Shown piece by piece: positions 8,879 through 19,299 of a stretch of DNA of 64,000 nucleotides. Position 1 is the first letter of the stretch. Every line of letters begins with the position of its first letter. The notes beneath the pieces were generated by a model. That model saw only the letters and a list, made by a program, of their open reading frames with translations. It had not been told where the DNA came from and did not search any database. Location of the stretch: contig NZ_JACCBT010000001.1 in assembly GCF_013409045.1 (NCBI RefSeq), positions 4,340,001-4,404,000 on the forward strand, written 5' to 3'. Both the position numbers and the translations under genes were made by a program. This DNA is from Actinomadura citrea (GTDB taxonomy: Bacteria > Actinomycetota > Actinomycetes > Streptosporangiales > Streptosporangiaceae).

Positions 8879-9901
8879 ATGACCTCTGCCGAGGTGTCGG
8901 CCGCCGCCGTCTCCGCCGGGGGGACGGCGCGGCCGGGGGAGACCGGGCCCGGCGGGCGGGGGCCCGCCGGGACGCGGCGCGGGAGGCGGCCGCGGCTGCC
9001 GCCGGGCGCGCTGCCGTACCTGCTGCTCGCGCCCGCGGTCGTCGCCGAGCTGATCGTCCACGTGGTCCCGATCGCCGTCGGGGTCTGGATGAGCTTCAAG
9101 GAGCTCACCCTCTTCTACATCCGCGACTGGTCGAAGGCGCCCGGCAGGGGACTCGGCAACTACCGCGTCGCGGTGGACGCCGACGGCGCGATCGGCGCGG
9201 ACCTGCTGCGCTCGTTCCTGGTCACGCTCGCCGTCACGCTCCTGGCGGTCGCGCTGTCGTGGCTGTTCGGCACCGCCGCGGCCATCCTCATGCAGGACCG
9301 CTTCCGGGGGCGCGGGCCGCTGCGCGCGCTCTTCCTCGTCCCGTACGCGCTGCCGGTCTACGCCGCCGTGATGACCTGGGCGTTCATGTTCCAGCGCGAC
9401 AACGGGCTGGTGAACCACCTGCTGGCCGACCAGCTGCACCTGACCGGCGGGGACCGGCCGTTCTGGCTGATCGGCGGCAACAGCTTCTGGGCCCTGGTCA
9501 CCGTCGTCGTGTGGCGGTCGTGGCCGTTCGCCTTCCTGGTGCTGACCGCCGGGATGCAGAGCATCTCCCGCGACCTGTACGAGGCCTCGGCGCTGGACGG
9601 CGCGGGCGTGTGGCGGCAGATCCGGCACATCACGCTTCCGGCGCTGCGGCCCGTCAACCAGGTGCTCGTCCTGGTGCTGTTCCTGTGGACGTTCAACGAC
9701 TTCAACACGCCGTTCGTCCTGTTCGGCAAGGCCGCGCCGGACGGCGGAGACCTGGTCTCGGTGCACATCTACCACGCCTCGTTCGTCACCTGGAACTTCG
9801 GGACGGGCTCGGCGATGTCGGTGCTGCTCCTGCTGTTCCTGCTGCTGGCCACGGCGGCGTACCTGTTCGCCACGTCGAGGAGGAGGCCCGCGCATGGCTG
9901 A
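8879..9901 (+). CDS. ABC sugar transporter permease (MalF-like)
   Basis: 340 residues with an N-terminal proline/glycine-rich cytoplasmic segment and about six membrane spans. The coupling (EAA) loop appears as YEASALDGAGVWRQIRHITLPALRP, which contacts the ATPase. It pairs with the next permease, overlapping it by 8 bases. Its place between the binding protein and the second permease is the standard order of carbohydrate-uptake type 1 importers. Confidence 0.93.
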   Translation: MTSAEVSAAAVSAGGTARPGETGPGGRGPAGTRRGRRPRLPPGALPYLLLAPAVVAELIVHVVPIAVGVWMSFKELTLFYIRDWSKAPGRGLGNYRVAVDADGAIGADLLRSFLVTLAVTLLAVALSWLFGTAAAILMQDRFRGRGPLRALFLVPYALPVYAAVMTWAFMFQRDNGLVNHLLADQLHLTGGDRPFWLIGGNSFWALVTVVVWRSWPFAFLVLTAGMQSISRDLYEASALDGAGVWRQIRHITLPALRPVNQVLVLVLFLWTFNDFNTPFVLFGKAAPDGGDLVSVHIYHASFVTWNFGTGSAMSVLLLLFLLLATAAYLFATSRRRPAHG

Positions 9902-10772
9902 CACGCGCCCCGTCCGCACGGGGCGGGCGCCGACCGACCCGCCCGCCTCGTTCGTCTGGACGCGGCGGATCGTGCTGGCCCTGCTCGCCGCGTTCACCCT
10001 CCTCCCGGTCTACGCGATGGTCAGCTCGTCGCTGAAGCCCCTGGAGGACGTGCAGCGGCGGTTCCGGTGGATCCCGTCGCAGCCGACGATCCGCCCCTAC
10101 GTCGACATGTGGTCGACCGTGCCGCTGGCCCGCTACTTCGCCAACAGCGTGATCGTGGCGGGCGGCGCGACGCTGGCGTCCGTGGCGATCGCGATCGGCG
10201 CGGCGTACGCCGTCAGCCGGTACCGGTTCGCCGGCCGCCGGGCGTTCACGGTGACGGTGCTGTCCACGCAGATGTTCCCGGGGATCCTGTTCCTGCTCCC
10301 GCTGTTCCTGATCTTCGTGAACGCGGGGAACGCGACCGGCGTCGCCCTCTACGGCAGCCGCGGCGCGCTCATCCTGACCTACCTGACGTTCTCGCTCCCG
10401 TTCTCGATCTGGATGCTCGCCGGCTACTTCGAGTCGATCCCGCGGGAGCTGGACGAGGCGGCCCGGGTGGACGGCTGCGGGCCGGTCGGCGCGCTGCTTC
10501 GGGTGATCGTCCCGGCGTCGCTGCCCGGCATCGTCGCGGTGACCGTCTACGCGTTCATGACGGCCTGGGGCGAGGTCCTGTTCGCCTCGGTCATGACCAA
10601 CGACCAGACCCGCACCCTCGCGATCGGGCTGCAGGGCTACTCCACGCAGCACGAGGTGTACTGGAACCAGGTGATGGCCGCCTCCCTCGTGGTGAGCGTC
10701 CCCGTCGTCGCCGGGTTCCTGCTGCTCCAGCGCTTCCTGGTGGCCGGGCTGACCGCCGGCTCCGTCAAGTGA
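9894..10772 (+). CDS. ABC sugar transporter permease (MalG-like)
   Basis: 292 residues with about six membrane spans and the EAA loop DEAARVDGCGPVGALLRVIVPASLPG. It forms the inner-membrane channel with the preceding permease. The start overlaps the upstream gene, and the beta-glucosidase begins 28 bases downstream, so all four genes are probably one transcript. Substrate choice depends on the binding protein. Confidence 0.93.
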   Translation: MADTRPVRTGRAPTDPPASFVWTRRIVLALLAAFTLLPVYAMVSSSLKPLEDVQRRFRWIPSQPTIRPYVDMWSTVPLARYFANSVIVAGGATLASVAIAIGAAYAVSRYRFAGRRAFTVTVLSTQMFPGILFLLPLFLIFVNAGNATGVALYGSRGALILTYLTFSLPFSIWMLAGYFESIPRELDEAARVDGCGPVGALLRVIVPASLPGIVAVTVYAFMTAWGEVLFASVMTNDQTRTLAIGLQGYSTQHEVYWNQVMAASLVVSVPVVAGFLLLQRFLVAGLTAGSVK

Positions 10773-10800
10773 CCCGTCTCGACGACCCCGAGGGAGACCC

Positions 10801-12180
<1,380 letters not shown>

Positions 12181-12214
12181 GGGCCGACCGGTGCGGGCGA
12201 GGTGAGGAGGCCGG

Positions 12215-15200
12215 GTGGGCGGGATCCTTGTGGCCAACCGGGGAGAGATCGCGCTGCGGGTCGTCCGGGCCGCGTCCGAGCTGGGCCTGCGGACGGTCGC
12301 CGTGCACACCCGCGACGACGCCGCCGCGCCGCACATCCGGCGCGCCGACGAGACGCGCGTCCTGCCCGGCGAAGGCGTCGCCGGATACCTCGACGCCGAC
12401 GCGTTCATCGCCGCCGCGACGGACGCCGGCGCCACGGCCGTCCACCCCGGCTACGGCTTCCTGAGCGAGAACGCGGGCTTCGCCGCCGGCTGCGCCGCGG
12501 CCGGGCTGGCCTTCGTCGGCCCTCGCCCGGAGCTGCTGGAGCTGTTCGGCGACAAGACCAGGTCGCGCGGCCTGGCGCGGGAGGCGGGCGTGCCCGTGAC
12601 TCCCGGCACGCCCGGCGCGGCGAGCCTGGCCGAGGCCGAGGCGTTCGCGCGCGAGCACGGCACCGTCGTGATCAAGGCGCTCGCGGGCGGCGGCGGCCGC
12701 GGCATGCGCGTCGTCACCGGGCCCGCCGCCGTGGCGGACGCCTACGAGCGGTGCCGGTCGGAGGCGCTCGCCTCCTTCGGCGGCGGCGAGCTGTACGCCG
12801 AGAAGTACGTGCCGCGGGCCCGCCACATCGAGGTCCAGGTCGCGGGCGACGGCTCCGGCGCCGTCACCCATCTGTGGGAGCGCGACTGCAGCGTCCAGCG
12901 CCGCCACCAGAAGCTGATCGAGATCGCCCCCGCGCCCGCGCTGCCCGGCCGCGTCAGGGACGCGCTGCTGGACGCCGCCCTGCGGATGGCGGCCCGGGTC
13001 CGCTACGAGGGCCTCGGCACCTTCGAGTTCCTCGTCGGCGGCGAGGGGTTCTGGTTCCTGGAGGCCAACCCCCGGCTCCAGGTCGAGCACACCGTGACCG
13101 AGGAGATCACCGGCGTCGACCTGGTGAAGGCGCAGATCAGGCTGGCGATGGGGGAGGATCTCGCCGGGGTGGGCCTGGCCGCGCCGCCGCGGGCGTCCGG
13201 CTGCGCCGTCCAGGTGCGGGTCAACGCCGAGACGATCGGTGCGGACGGCGCGCCGCGTCCGAGCGCCGGGACGCTCACCGCGTTCGCGCCGCCGTCCGGG
13301 CCCGGCGTCCGCGTCGACACCCACGGGTACGCCGGCCACCGCACGAGCCCGCGCTACGACCCGCTGCTCGCCAAGGTCATCGCCCGCGCGGAGGACCTGC
13401 CGTCCGCCGCCGCCCGCGCCCACGGCGCCCTCGGCGAGTTCGAGATCGCGGGCGTGGCGACGAGCATTCCGCTGCTGCAGGGCGTGCTGCGCCACCCCGG
13501 CTTCACGTCCGGCGGCGCGGGCACGTCGTTCATCGCCGACCACCTGCCCGAGCTGCTGGAGAGCGAGCACCGCCGGTACTACGTCGAGACGGCCCGGAGC
13601 ACCGCCGGGCCCGAGCCCGCCACCGTCCCGGACGCGCCGCCCGGCACGGTCGCGGTCCCCGCGCCGACGCAGGGGACGGTCGTGAGCGTCGAGGTGGCCG
13701 AAGGCGACCTCGTCCGGGCCGGGGCGCCGGTGCTGATCCTCGAAGCGATGAAGATGGAGCACGTCGTCCGCGCGGGGGAGCCGGGCATCGTCCGGGCCCT
13801 GGCCGCCGCGCCCGGCGACACCGTCGCCGAGGGCGCGCCGCTGCTGTTCACCGAGCCCGCCGAGGGAGGCGGCGGCCACGCCGCCGAGGACGAGGCGGCC
13901 GACCTCGACCTGATCCGCGCCGACCTCGCCGAGACGCTGCGCCGGCACGAGATCGGGCTCGACGCGGCCCGCCCGGAGGCGGTGGCCAAGCGGCACGCGC
14001 GCGGTCGCCGCACCGCGCGGGAGAACATCGACGACCTGTGCGATGCGGGCACGTTCGTCGAGTACGGCGCCCTCGTCATCGCCGCGCAGCGGCGGCGCCG
14101 CTCCCTCGACGACCTCATCGAGCGCACCCCCGGCGACGGCATGGTCTGCGGGATCGGCGACGTCGACGGCGCGCAGGCCGTCGTCGTGTCCTACGACTAC
14201 ACCGTCCTCGCCGGGACGCAGGGCCACCTGAACCACCGCAAGACCGACCGCATGCTCGACATCGCCCAGCGCCGCCGCCTGCCGCTGGTGCTGTTCGCCG
14301 AGGGCGGCGGGGGACGCCCCGGCGACACCGACACCACCGCCGTCTCGGCCCTGGACGTGACGACGTTCCACGCGATGGGGCGGCTCAGCGGCGCCGTCCC
14401 GTCCGTCGGCGTCGCGAGCGGGCGCTGCTTCGCCGGGAACGCGGCCCTGCTCGGCTGCTGCGACGTCATCATCGCCACCCGGGACGCCAACATCGGCATG
14501 GGCGGCCCCGCCATGATCGAGGGCGGCGGCCTCGGCGTCTTCACGCCCGAGGAGATCGGCCCGGTCGGCGACCAGGAACCGAACGGCGTCATCGACATCG
14601 TGGTGGACGACGAGGCCGAGGCGGTCCGGGCGGCCCGCCGCTACCTGTCCTACTTCCGGGGCCCGACGGACGGCTGGACCTGCGACGACCAGCGGATCCT
14701 GCGGCACCTCGTCCCGGAGAACCGGCTGCGCGCCTACGACGTCCGCCGCGCCGTCGCCCACCTCGCCGACACCGGGTCGGTGCTGGAGCTGCGCCGCGCG
14801 TTCGGGGTCGGGATCATCACCGCGCTGGTCCGCGTCGAGGGCCGCCCGATGGGCCTGATCGCCAGCAACCCGGCGCACCTCGGCGGCGCCATCGACCGCG
14901 ACGCCGCGGACAAGGCCGCCCGGTTCCTGCAGCTGTGCGACGCGCACGGCCTGCCGGTGGTGTCCCTGTGCGACACCCCCGGCTTCATGGTCGGCCCGGA
15001 CGCCGAGCGGACCGCCACCGTCCGGCATTTCAGCCGCCTGTTCGTCATCGGCGCCAACCTGCGCGTCCCGATCGTCACGATCGTGCTGCGCAAGGGCTAC
15101 GGGCTCGGCGCGCAGGCCATGGCGGGCGGCGGGTTCACGGCGCCGCTCGCGACCCTCGCCTGGCCCACCGGCGAGATCGGCGGCATGGGGCTGGAGGGCG

Positions 15201-15430
15201 CCGTCCGGCTCGGGTTCCGCGCCGAACTGGAGGCCGCCGAGGATCCGCGCGCGATGTTCGAGCAGATGGTCGCCGCGGCCTACGAGCACGGCAAGGCGCT
15301 CCACGCGGCCACCGTGTTCGAGCTGGACGACGTCATCGACCCCGCCGAGACGCGGCGCTGGATCACCGCCGTGCTGGCCGCCGCCCCGCAGACCGGCGAC
15401 CGTCCGCGCCCGTGGATCGACACGTGGTGA
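12215..15430 (+). CDS. Single-chain acyl-CoA carboxylase (biotin carboxylase, biotin carrier, carboxyltransferase)
   Basis: 1,071 residues carrying a whole biotin-dependent carboxylase in one chain. The biotin carboxylase part (about 1-445) has GGGGRGM and the ERDCSVQRRHQK segment. The biotinyl domain (about 475-550) has EAMKMEHV with Lys513 as the biotinylated residue. The carboxyltransferase region (about 570-1071) has the acyl-CoA and carboxybiotin halves in tandem. It would carboxylate a short acyl-CoA such as acetyl-, propionyl- or a branched acyl-CoA; the substrate cannot be assigned. Actinobacteria normally split these parts between AccA- and AccD-type chains. The start is GTG 12215. 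The 3' end overlaps the convergent ATPase gene by 68 bases. Confidence 0.93.
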   Translation: MGGILVANRGEIALRVVRAASELGLRTVAVHTRDDAAAPHIRRADETRVLPGEGVAGYLDADAFIAAATDAGATAVHPGYGFLSENAGFAAGCAAAGLAFVGPRPELLELFGDKTRSRGLAREAGVPVTPGTPGAASLAEAEAFAREHGTVVIKALAGGGGRGMRVVTGPAAVADAYERCRSEALASFGGGELYAEKYVPRARHIEVQVAGDGSGAVTHLWERDCSVQRRHQKLIEIAPAPALPGRVRDALLDAALRMAARVRYEGLGTFEFLVGGEGFWFLEANPRLQVEHTVTEEITGVDLVKAQIRLAMGEDLAGVGLAAPPRASGCAVQVRVNAETIGADGAPRPSAGTLTAFAPPSGPGVRVDTHGYAGHRTSPRYDPLLAKVIARAEDLPSAAARAHGALGEFEIAGVATSIPLLQGVLRHPGFTSGGAGTSFIADHLPELLESEHRRYYVETARSTAGPEPATVPDAPPGTVAVPAPTQGTVVSVEVAEGDLVRAGAPVLILEAMKMEHVVRAGEPGIVRALAAAPGDTVAEGAPLLFTEPAEGGGGHAAEDEAADLDLIRADLAETLRRHEIGLDAARPEAVAKRHARGRRTARENIDDLCDAGTFVEYGALVIAAQRRRRSLDDLIERTPGDGMVCGIGDVDGAQAVVVSYDYTVLAGTQGHLNHRKTDRMLDIAQRRRLPLVLFAEGGGGRPGDTDTTAVSALDVTTFHAMGRLSGAVPSVGVASGRCFAGNAALLGCCDVIIATRDANIGMGGPAMIEGGGLGVFTPEEIGPVGDQEPNGVIDIVVDDEAEAVRAARRYLSYFRGPTDGWTCDDQRILRHLVPENRLRAYDVRRAVAHLADTGSVLELRRAFGVGIITALVRVEGRPMGLIASNPAHLGGAIDRDAADKAARFLQLCDAHGLPVVSLCDTPGFMVGPDAERTATVRHFSRLFVIGANLRVPIVTIVLRKGYGLGAQAMAGGGFTAPLATLAWPTGEIGGMGLEGAVRLGFRAELEAAEDPRAMFEQMVAAAYEHGKALHAATVFELDDVIDPAETRRWITAVLAAAPQTGDRPRPWIDTW

Positions 15431-16208
15431 AGGGCGGGCCGGTGCGGTAGGCGTCGCGCACACGGGGATCGGCCCGCACCTCCGCCGGGGGCCCGGCGGC
15501 GATCACCTTGCCGTCGTCCAGGACATGCAGGACGTCGCAGACGCCGAGCACCGGCTCGATCTCGTCCTCGACGACCAGCACCGCCAGCCCCTCCTCGGCC
15601 AGGTCCCGCAGCAGGACCTCCAGCGCCCGCGCGTGCCGCACCGGAAGGCCCGCCCACGGCTCGTCCAGCACGAGCACGGCCGGTTCGGCGGCCAGGGCCC
15701 GCGCCAGGTCCACCAACCCGGCGACGCCGGTCGGCGCGTCCCGGACGGGCCTGTCCGCGTGGTCCCGGATGCCGACCCGGGCGAGGAGCGCTTCGGCGAC
15801 GGCGCCCGCGTCGCGCCGCGCCTCGAAGCGGCGCCGCCACCGGTCCCGCGCGGTGCGCCCCGGCTGCTCCCGCGTCATCGCGTGCCTGGCCGCGGCGGCC
15901 TGGACCGCCTCCCGGACGGTCGCCGGCCCGGCCGCGTCCGACCGCTGGAACGTGCGCGCGATGCCGCGCCGGGCCCGTTCCCGCGCCGCGCTGCGCGTCA
16001 GGTCGGCGTCGTTCAGCAGGACGGCGCCCGCCGCCGGGCGCCGCAACCCCGTGATCACGTCGCACAGCGTCGTCTTTCCGGCGCCGCTCGGGCCGACCAG
16101 GCCGGTGACCGCGCCGGGCGGAGCGGTCAGCCCCGCCCCGTCGACCGCCGTCAGCGGGCCGAAGCGGACCGTCACGTCCCGCACCCGCAGGCCCTCCGCA
16201 GCGGCCAT
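15363..16208 (-). CDS. Orphan LivG-like ABC ATPase with degenerate catalytic motifs
   Basis: 281 residues resembling the ATPase of branched-chain amino-acid importers. Walker A (GPSGAGKTT, 39-47), the Q-loop Gln (about 88) and Walker B (VLVLDEP, about 178-184) are present. The LSGGQ signature is replaced by APTGVAG, and the switch histidine after Walker B is aspartate (VVEDE). Both changes should impair ATP hydrolysis in an ordinary transporter dimer. No permease or binding-protein gene is adjacent. It may pair with a normal partner ATPase, be regulatory, or be decaying. Its last codons overlap the carboxylase gene tail-to-tail. Confidence 0.8.
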   Translation of the reverse strand: MAAAEGLRVRDVTVRFGPLTAVDGAGLTAPPGAVTGLVGPSGAGKTTLCDVITGLRRPAAGAVLLNDADLTRSAARERARRGIARTFQRSDAAGPATVREAVQAAAARHAMTREQPGRTARDRWRRRFEARRDAGAVAEALLARVGIRDHADRPVRDAPTGVAGLVDLARALAAEPAVLVLDEPWAGLPVRHARALEVLLRDLAEEGLAVLVVEDEIEPVLGVCDVLHVLDDGKVIAAGPPAEVRADPRVRDAYRTGPPFTTCRSTGADGRRSAGRRPARR

Positions 16209-16230
16209 GGCATCCGCCCCTCACGCCTCG

Positions 16231-16246
16231 TGTGATGTGGATCACT
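16231..16246. promoter_or_regulatory. CRP-like site upstream of the orphan ATPase
   Basis: TGTGATGTGGATCACT matches TGTGA-N6-TCACA at nine of ten defined positions. It lies 23 bases upstream of the ATPase start. CRP-family control is a guess from the motif. Confidence 0.4.
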
Positions 16247-16313
16247 GGCGGATTCACACCCTACTGAGGCGCGCGGGCGGCGGCAACGAAGCGTGGAGAA
16301 GGCGGGGGGACGG

Positions 16314-17117
16314 TCAGGGCGCCGGGGGTGCGAGCCTGCCGCGGGTCCACTCCTTGACCCCGGCGACGAACGCCTCGACGTCGGCGGCCTTCCCGGAGGC
16401 CATTTCGCCGAACCAGCCCGGCACGTACCGCTCGAACCGCCCGCTCTCCAGGACCTCCAGCACGGCCGCGGCCACCTCCTGCGGCGGCAGCGCGTCCGAC
16501 ACGTCGCTGAGCGGCGGCTCGTTGCCGGGAAGGGCGAACAGCTCCGTCCCGGCGATGAGCGCGGGCTGGATCACGTGGACCTGCACGCCGGTGCCGTCCA
16601 GATCGACCGCCATGCTCTCCCAGAACGCCGTGAGCGCGGCCTTGGACGCGGAGTAGGCCGCCTCGTGCGGCGGGCCCAGCCGCGCCGCGACCGAGCCCAT
16701 CGCCACCAGGTGCCCGCGCCCGCGCGCGACCATGCCGGGCAGCAGCGCCAGCGTGAGCCGCACGGGGGACAGGTAGTTGAGCCGCATCACCTCGTCGGCC
16801 TCGGCGGGGGACAGGTCCTGGACGCGGCGCCGCTTCGGCATCCCCGCGTTGTTGACCAGCACGTCGACGCCGCCGAGCTCGCGTTCGGCCTCGGCGGCGA
16901 GGTCGGCGACGGCGTCGAGGTCGGCGAGGTCGGCCGCCCACATCGCCGAGTCCGGGGCGTGCTCACGGCACCGGGAGAGCACCTCCGCGAGCCTGTCCTT
17001 GCGCCGCGCCACCAGGCCGACCCGCGCCCCGGCGGCGGCGAGCGCCTCCGCCACCACGGCGCCGATGCCCGACGAGGCTCCCGTGACCAGAGCGGACCGT
17101 CCGGTGAGAGTCGCCAT
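16314..17117 (-). CDS. Short-chain dehydrogenase/reductase
   Basis: 267 residues of the classical SDR family. TGASSGIG near the N-terminus binds NAD(P), NNAG follows, and the catalytic Tyr-Lys pair lies in YSASK. The ATG at 17115-17117 starts directly at the Rossmann strand. The C-terminal tail YVPGWFGEMASGKAADVEAF recalls acyl-CoA or retinol-type SDRs, but the substrate is unknown. It is divergent from helR across 154 bases. Confidence 0.9.
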   Translation of the reverse strand: MATLTGRSALVTGASSGIGAVVAEALAAAGARVGLVARRKDRLAEVLSRCREHAPDSAMWAADLADLDAVADLAAEAERELGGVDVLVNNAGMPKRRRVQDLSPAEADEVMRLNYLSPVRLTLALLPGMVARGRGHLVAMGSVAARLGPPHEAAYSASKAALTAFWESMAVDLDGTGVQVHVIQPALIAGTELFALPGNEPPLSDVSDALPPQEVAAAVLEVLESGRFERYVPGWFGEMASGKAADVEAFVAGVKEWTRGRLAPPAP

Positions 17118-17271
17118 GCGGACCAACGTCACACACCCCGGCCCCACCGGCAAGACGCAGCGCCGCCGCCCCCGGAAAGCGGCCCGTCGAAATGTCCAGC
17201 GGCGCCCGCGCCATGTCGGTAAGGTCGTGGGTTTGGCCCCCCACCACCCTCGCAGCCGGAGGTCTGTCCGC

Positions 17272-19299
17272 ATGCCCGCCGAGTCCGCCGCCCCTTCCGA
17301 ACCCGCGGTCCTCGCTGCCGAACGCGCCCACCTCGCCGAGTCCCGCGCCGCCCTGCGCCGGATGCGCGAGCACGCCGCGAGCCTTTCCGCGGACGTCGCC
17401 GCCGACTGGGTCTCCAAGCAGTTCCTGGAGTCGCTGCTCGACCAGCGGGTCGAGGCCCTCGCCGACCACCCCGACACTCCGCTGTTCTTCGGCCGCATGG
17501 ACCGTGCCGGCGCGGCCGGCCCCGACCTGCCCGCGGTCATGTACGTGGGGCGGCGGCACGTCCACGACGGCGACGAGGGACGCCCCCTCGTCCTGGACTG
17601 GCGCGCCCCCGTCTCCCGGGCGTTCTACCAGGCCGGGCCCGCGGACCCGATGGGCTGGCGGCTGCGGCGGCGCTTCGGGTTCCGGGCCGGCGAGCTGACC
17701 GCGTTCGAGGACGAGCCCCTCGACGGCGGCGACATCGGCCCGTCCCGGATCCTGACCGAGGAGATCGAGCGCCCCCGGACCGGCCCGATGCGCGACATCG
17801 TCGCCACCATCCAGCCCGAGCAGGACGTGATCGTCCGCGCCGACCTGCCCCGGAGCGTCTGCGTCCAGGGCGCGCCCGGCACCGGCAAGACGGCCGTCGG
17901 CCTGCACCGCGCCGCCTACCTGCTGTTCACGCACCGGGAGCGGCTGTCGCGGTCCGGCGTGCTGATCGTCGGGCCGAACCGCGCGTTCCTCGCCTACATC
18001 TCGGCGGTGCTGCCCGCGCTCGGCGAGGTCCGGGTCGAGCAGGCCACCATCGACGACCTGCTCGGCCCGCCGCTCCGCGACGAGCCCGCGGACGTGGCCG
18101 CCCTCAAGGGCGACGCCCGGATGGCCGACGTGCTGCGCAGGGCGCTGTGGCTGCACGTCCGCAAACCGGAGGAGGGGCTCGTCGTCACGCGGGGCGCGGC
18201 GCGCTACCGGCTCGCCGACCACGAGATCCGCGAGATCGCCGCCGCGCTGCGCGGGACGACCCGGTACGGCAGCGGCCGGGCCGCGTTCGCGCAGCGGCTG
18301 GCGCACCAGATCCTCGTCCGGATGGAACGGCGCGGCGAGGCCCCCGACGACCGCGTCCAGGACCAGGTCGCGCGGAGCGGGCCGGTCAAGCAGGTCCTCG
18401 ACGCGGTGTGGCCGAAGGTGAGCGCCGAGCAGGTCCTGCACCGGCTGCTCTCGGACGCCGATCTGCTGCGCGGGGCCGCGAAGGGCGTGCTCGACGAGGA
18501 CGAGCAGGCCGCCCTCCGGCCGTCGAGGCCCGCCCGCTCGCACCGTTCCGCCGCGTGGACCGCCGCCGACCGGGCCCTCCTGGACGAGCTGAACGACCTC
18601 ATCGAGCGCACCACCTCGCTCGGCCACCTGGTGGTGGACGAGGCGCAGGACCTGTCCGCGATGCAGCTGCGGGCGCTGGGCCGCCGCTGCGCGACGGGCT
18701 CGGCGACCGTCCTCGGCGACCTCGCGCAGGGCACGACCGCGTGGTCGGCGCGCACGTGGAAGGAGGTTCTCGCCCATCTCGGGCAGGACGGGGAGGTCAC
18801 CGAGCTGACCCTCGGGTTCCGCGTTCCGGGCACCGTCCTCGACTTCGCCGCCCGCCTGCTCCCGCACGTCGCGCCCGGCCTGGAGCGGCCGCGCTCGCTG
18901 CGGCCCGGCGCCGGAGCGCTCACCGTGCGGCGCGTCCCCGGCCTGGCCGCCGCGACGGTCGAGGCCGCCCGCGCCGCCCTCGCCCGCCCCGGTTCGGTCG
19001 GCCTGATCGTCCCGGACGCGCGGGCGGGCGAGCACGCGGCCGCGCTGGAGACCGCCGGGCTGGAGCACGAGGTCCTCGGGCCGGAGTCGGCCGGGACCGG
19101 ACGGTTGCTCGTGATCCCCGCGACCCTCGCCAAGGGCCTGGAGTACGACCACGTGATCGTCGCCGAGCCCGCCGCCATCGCCGCGGCCGAGGCGCGCGGC
19201 CTCGCCCGCCTGTACGTCGTGCTGACCCGGGCCGTCACCACGCTGACCGTGCTGCACGAGGACGACCTGCCCGCCGAGCTGGCGGAGCCGGTGCCCTAG
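17272..19299 (+). CDS. helR: HelR-type RNA polymerase recycling motor ATPase
   Basis: 675 residues of the HelD/HelR group of UvrD-like ATPases. The N-terminal helical region (AAERAHLAESRAALRRMREH) should form the arm that enters the polymerase. Walker A GAPGTGKT sits near residue 200, Walker B LVVDEAQDLS near 453, and the C-terminal motif LEYDHVIVAEP precedes a superfamily 1 motif VI-like LYVVLTRAVTTL. HelR proteins of actinomycetes release stalled RNA polymerase and can displace rifamycins. I saw no clear rifamycin-associated inverted repeat upstream. ATG 17272 follows CCGGAGG. The stop overlaps the convergent TetR stop by four bases. Confidence 0.85.
   Translation: MPAESAAPSEPAVLAAERAHLAESRAALRRMREHAASLSADVAADWVSKQFLESLLDQRVEALADHPDTPLFFGRMDRAGAAGPDLPAVMYVGRRHVHDGDEGRPLVLDWRAPVSRAFYQAGPADPMGWRLRRRFGFRAGELTAFEDEPLDGGDIGPSRILTEEIERPRTGPMRDIVATIQPEQDVIVRADLPRSVCVQGAPGTGKTAVGLHRAAYLLFTHRERLSRSGVLIVGPNRAFLAYISAVLPALGEVRVEQATIDDLLGPPLRDEPADVAALKGDARMADVLRRALWLHVRKPEEGLVVTRGAARYRLADHEIREIAAALRGTTRYGSGRAAFAQRLAHQILVRMERRGEAPDDRVQDQVARSGPVKQVLDAVWPKVSAEQVLHRLLSDADLLRGAAKGVLDEDEQAALRPSRPARSHRSAAWTAADRALLDELNDLIERTTSLGHLVVDEAQDLSAMQLRALGRRCATGSATVLGDLAQGTTAWSARTWKEVLAHLGQDGEVTELTLGFRVPGTVLDFAARLLPHVAPGLERPRSLRPGAGALTVRRVPGLAAATVEAARAALARPGSVGLIVPDARAGEHAAALETAGLEHEVLGPESAGTGRLLVIPATLAKGLEYDHVIVAEPAAIAAAEARGLARLYVVLTRAVTTLTVLHEDDLPAELAEPVP

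Noticed and set aside
17118..17271. Rifamycin-associated element upstream of helR
   Set aside because: The only inverted repeat seen, GTGGG with CCCAC at 17227-17244, has five pairs and does not resemble the known 19-bp element.
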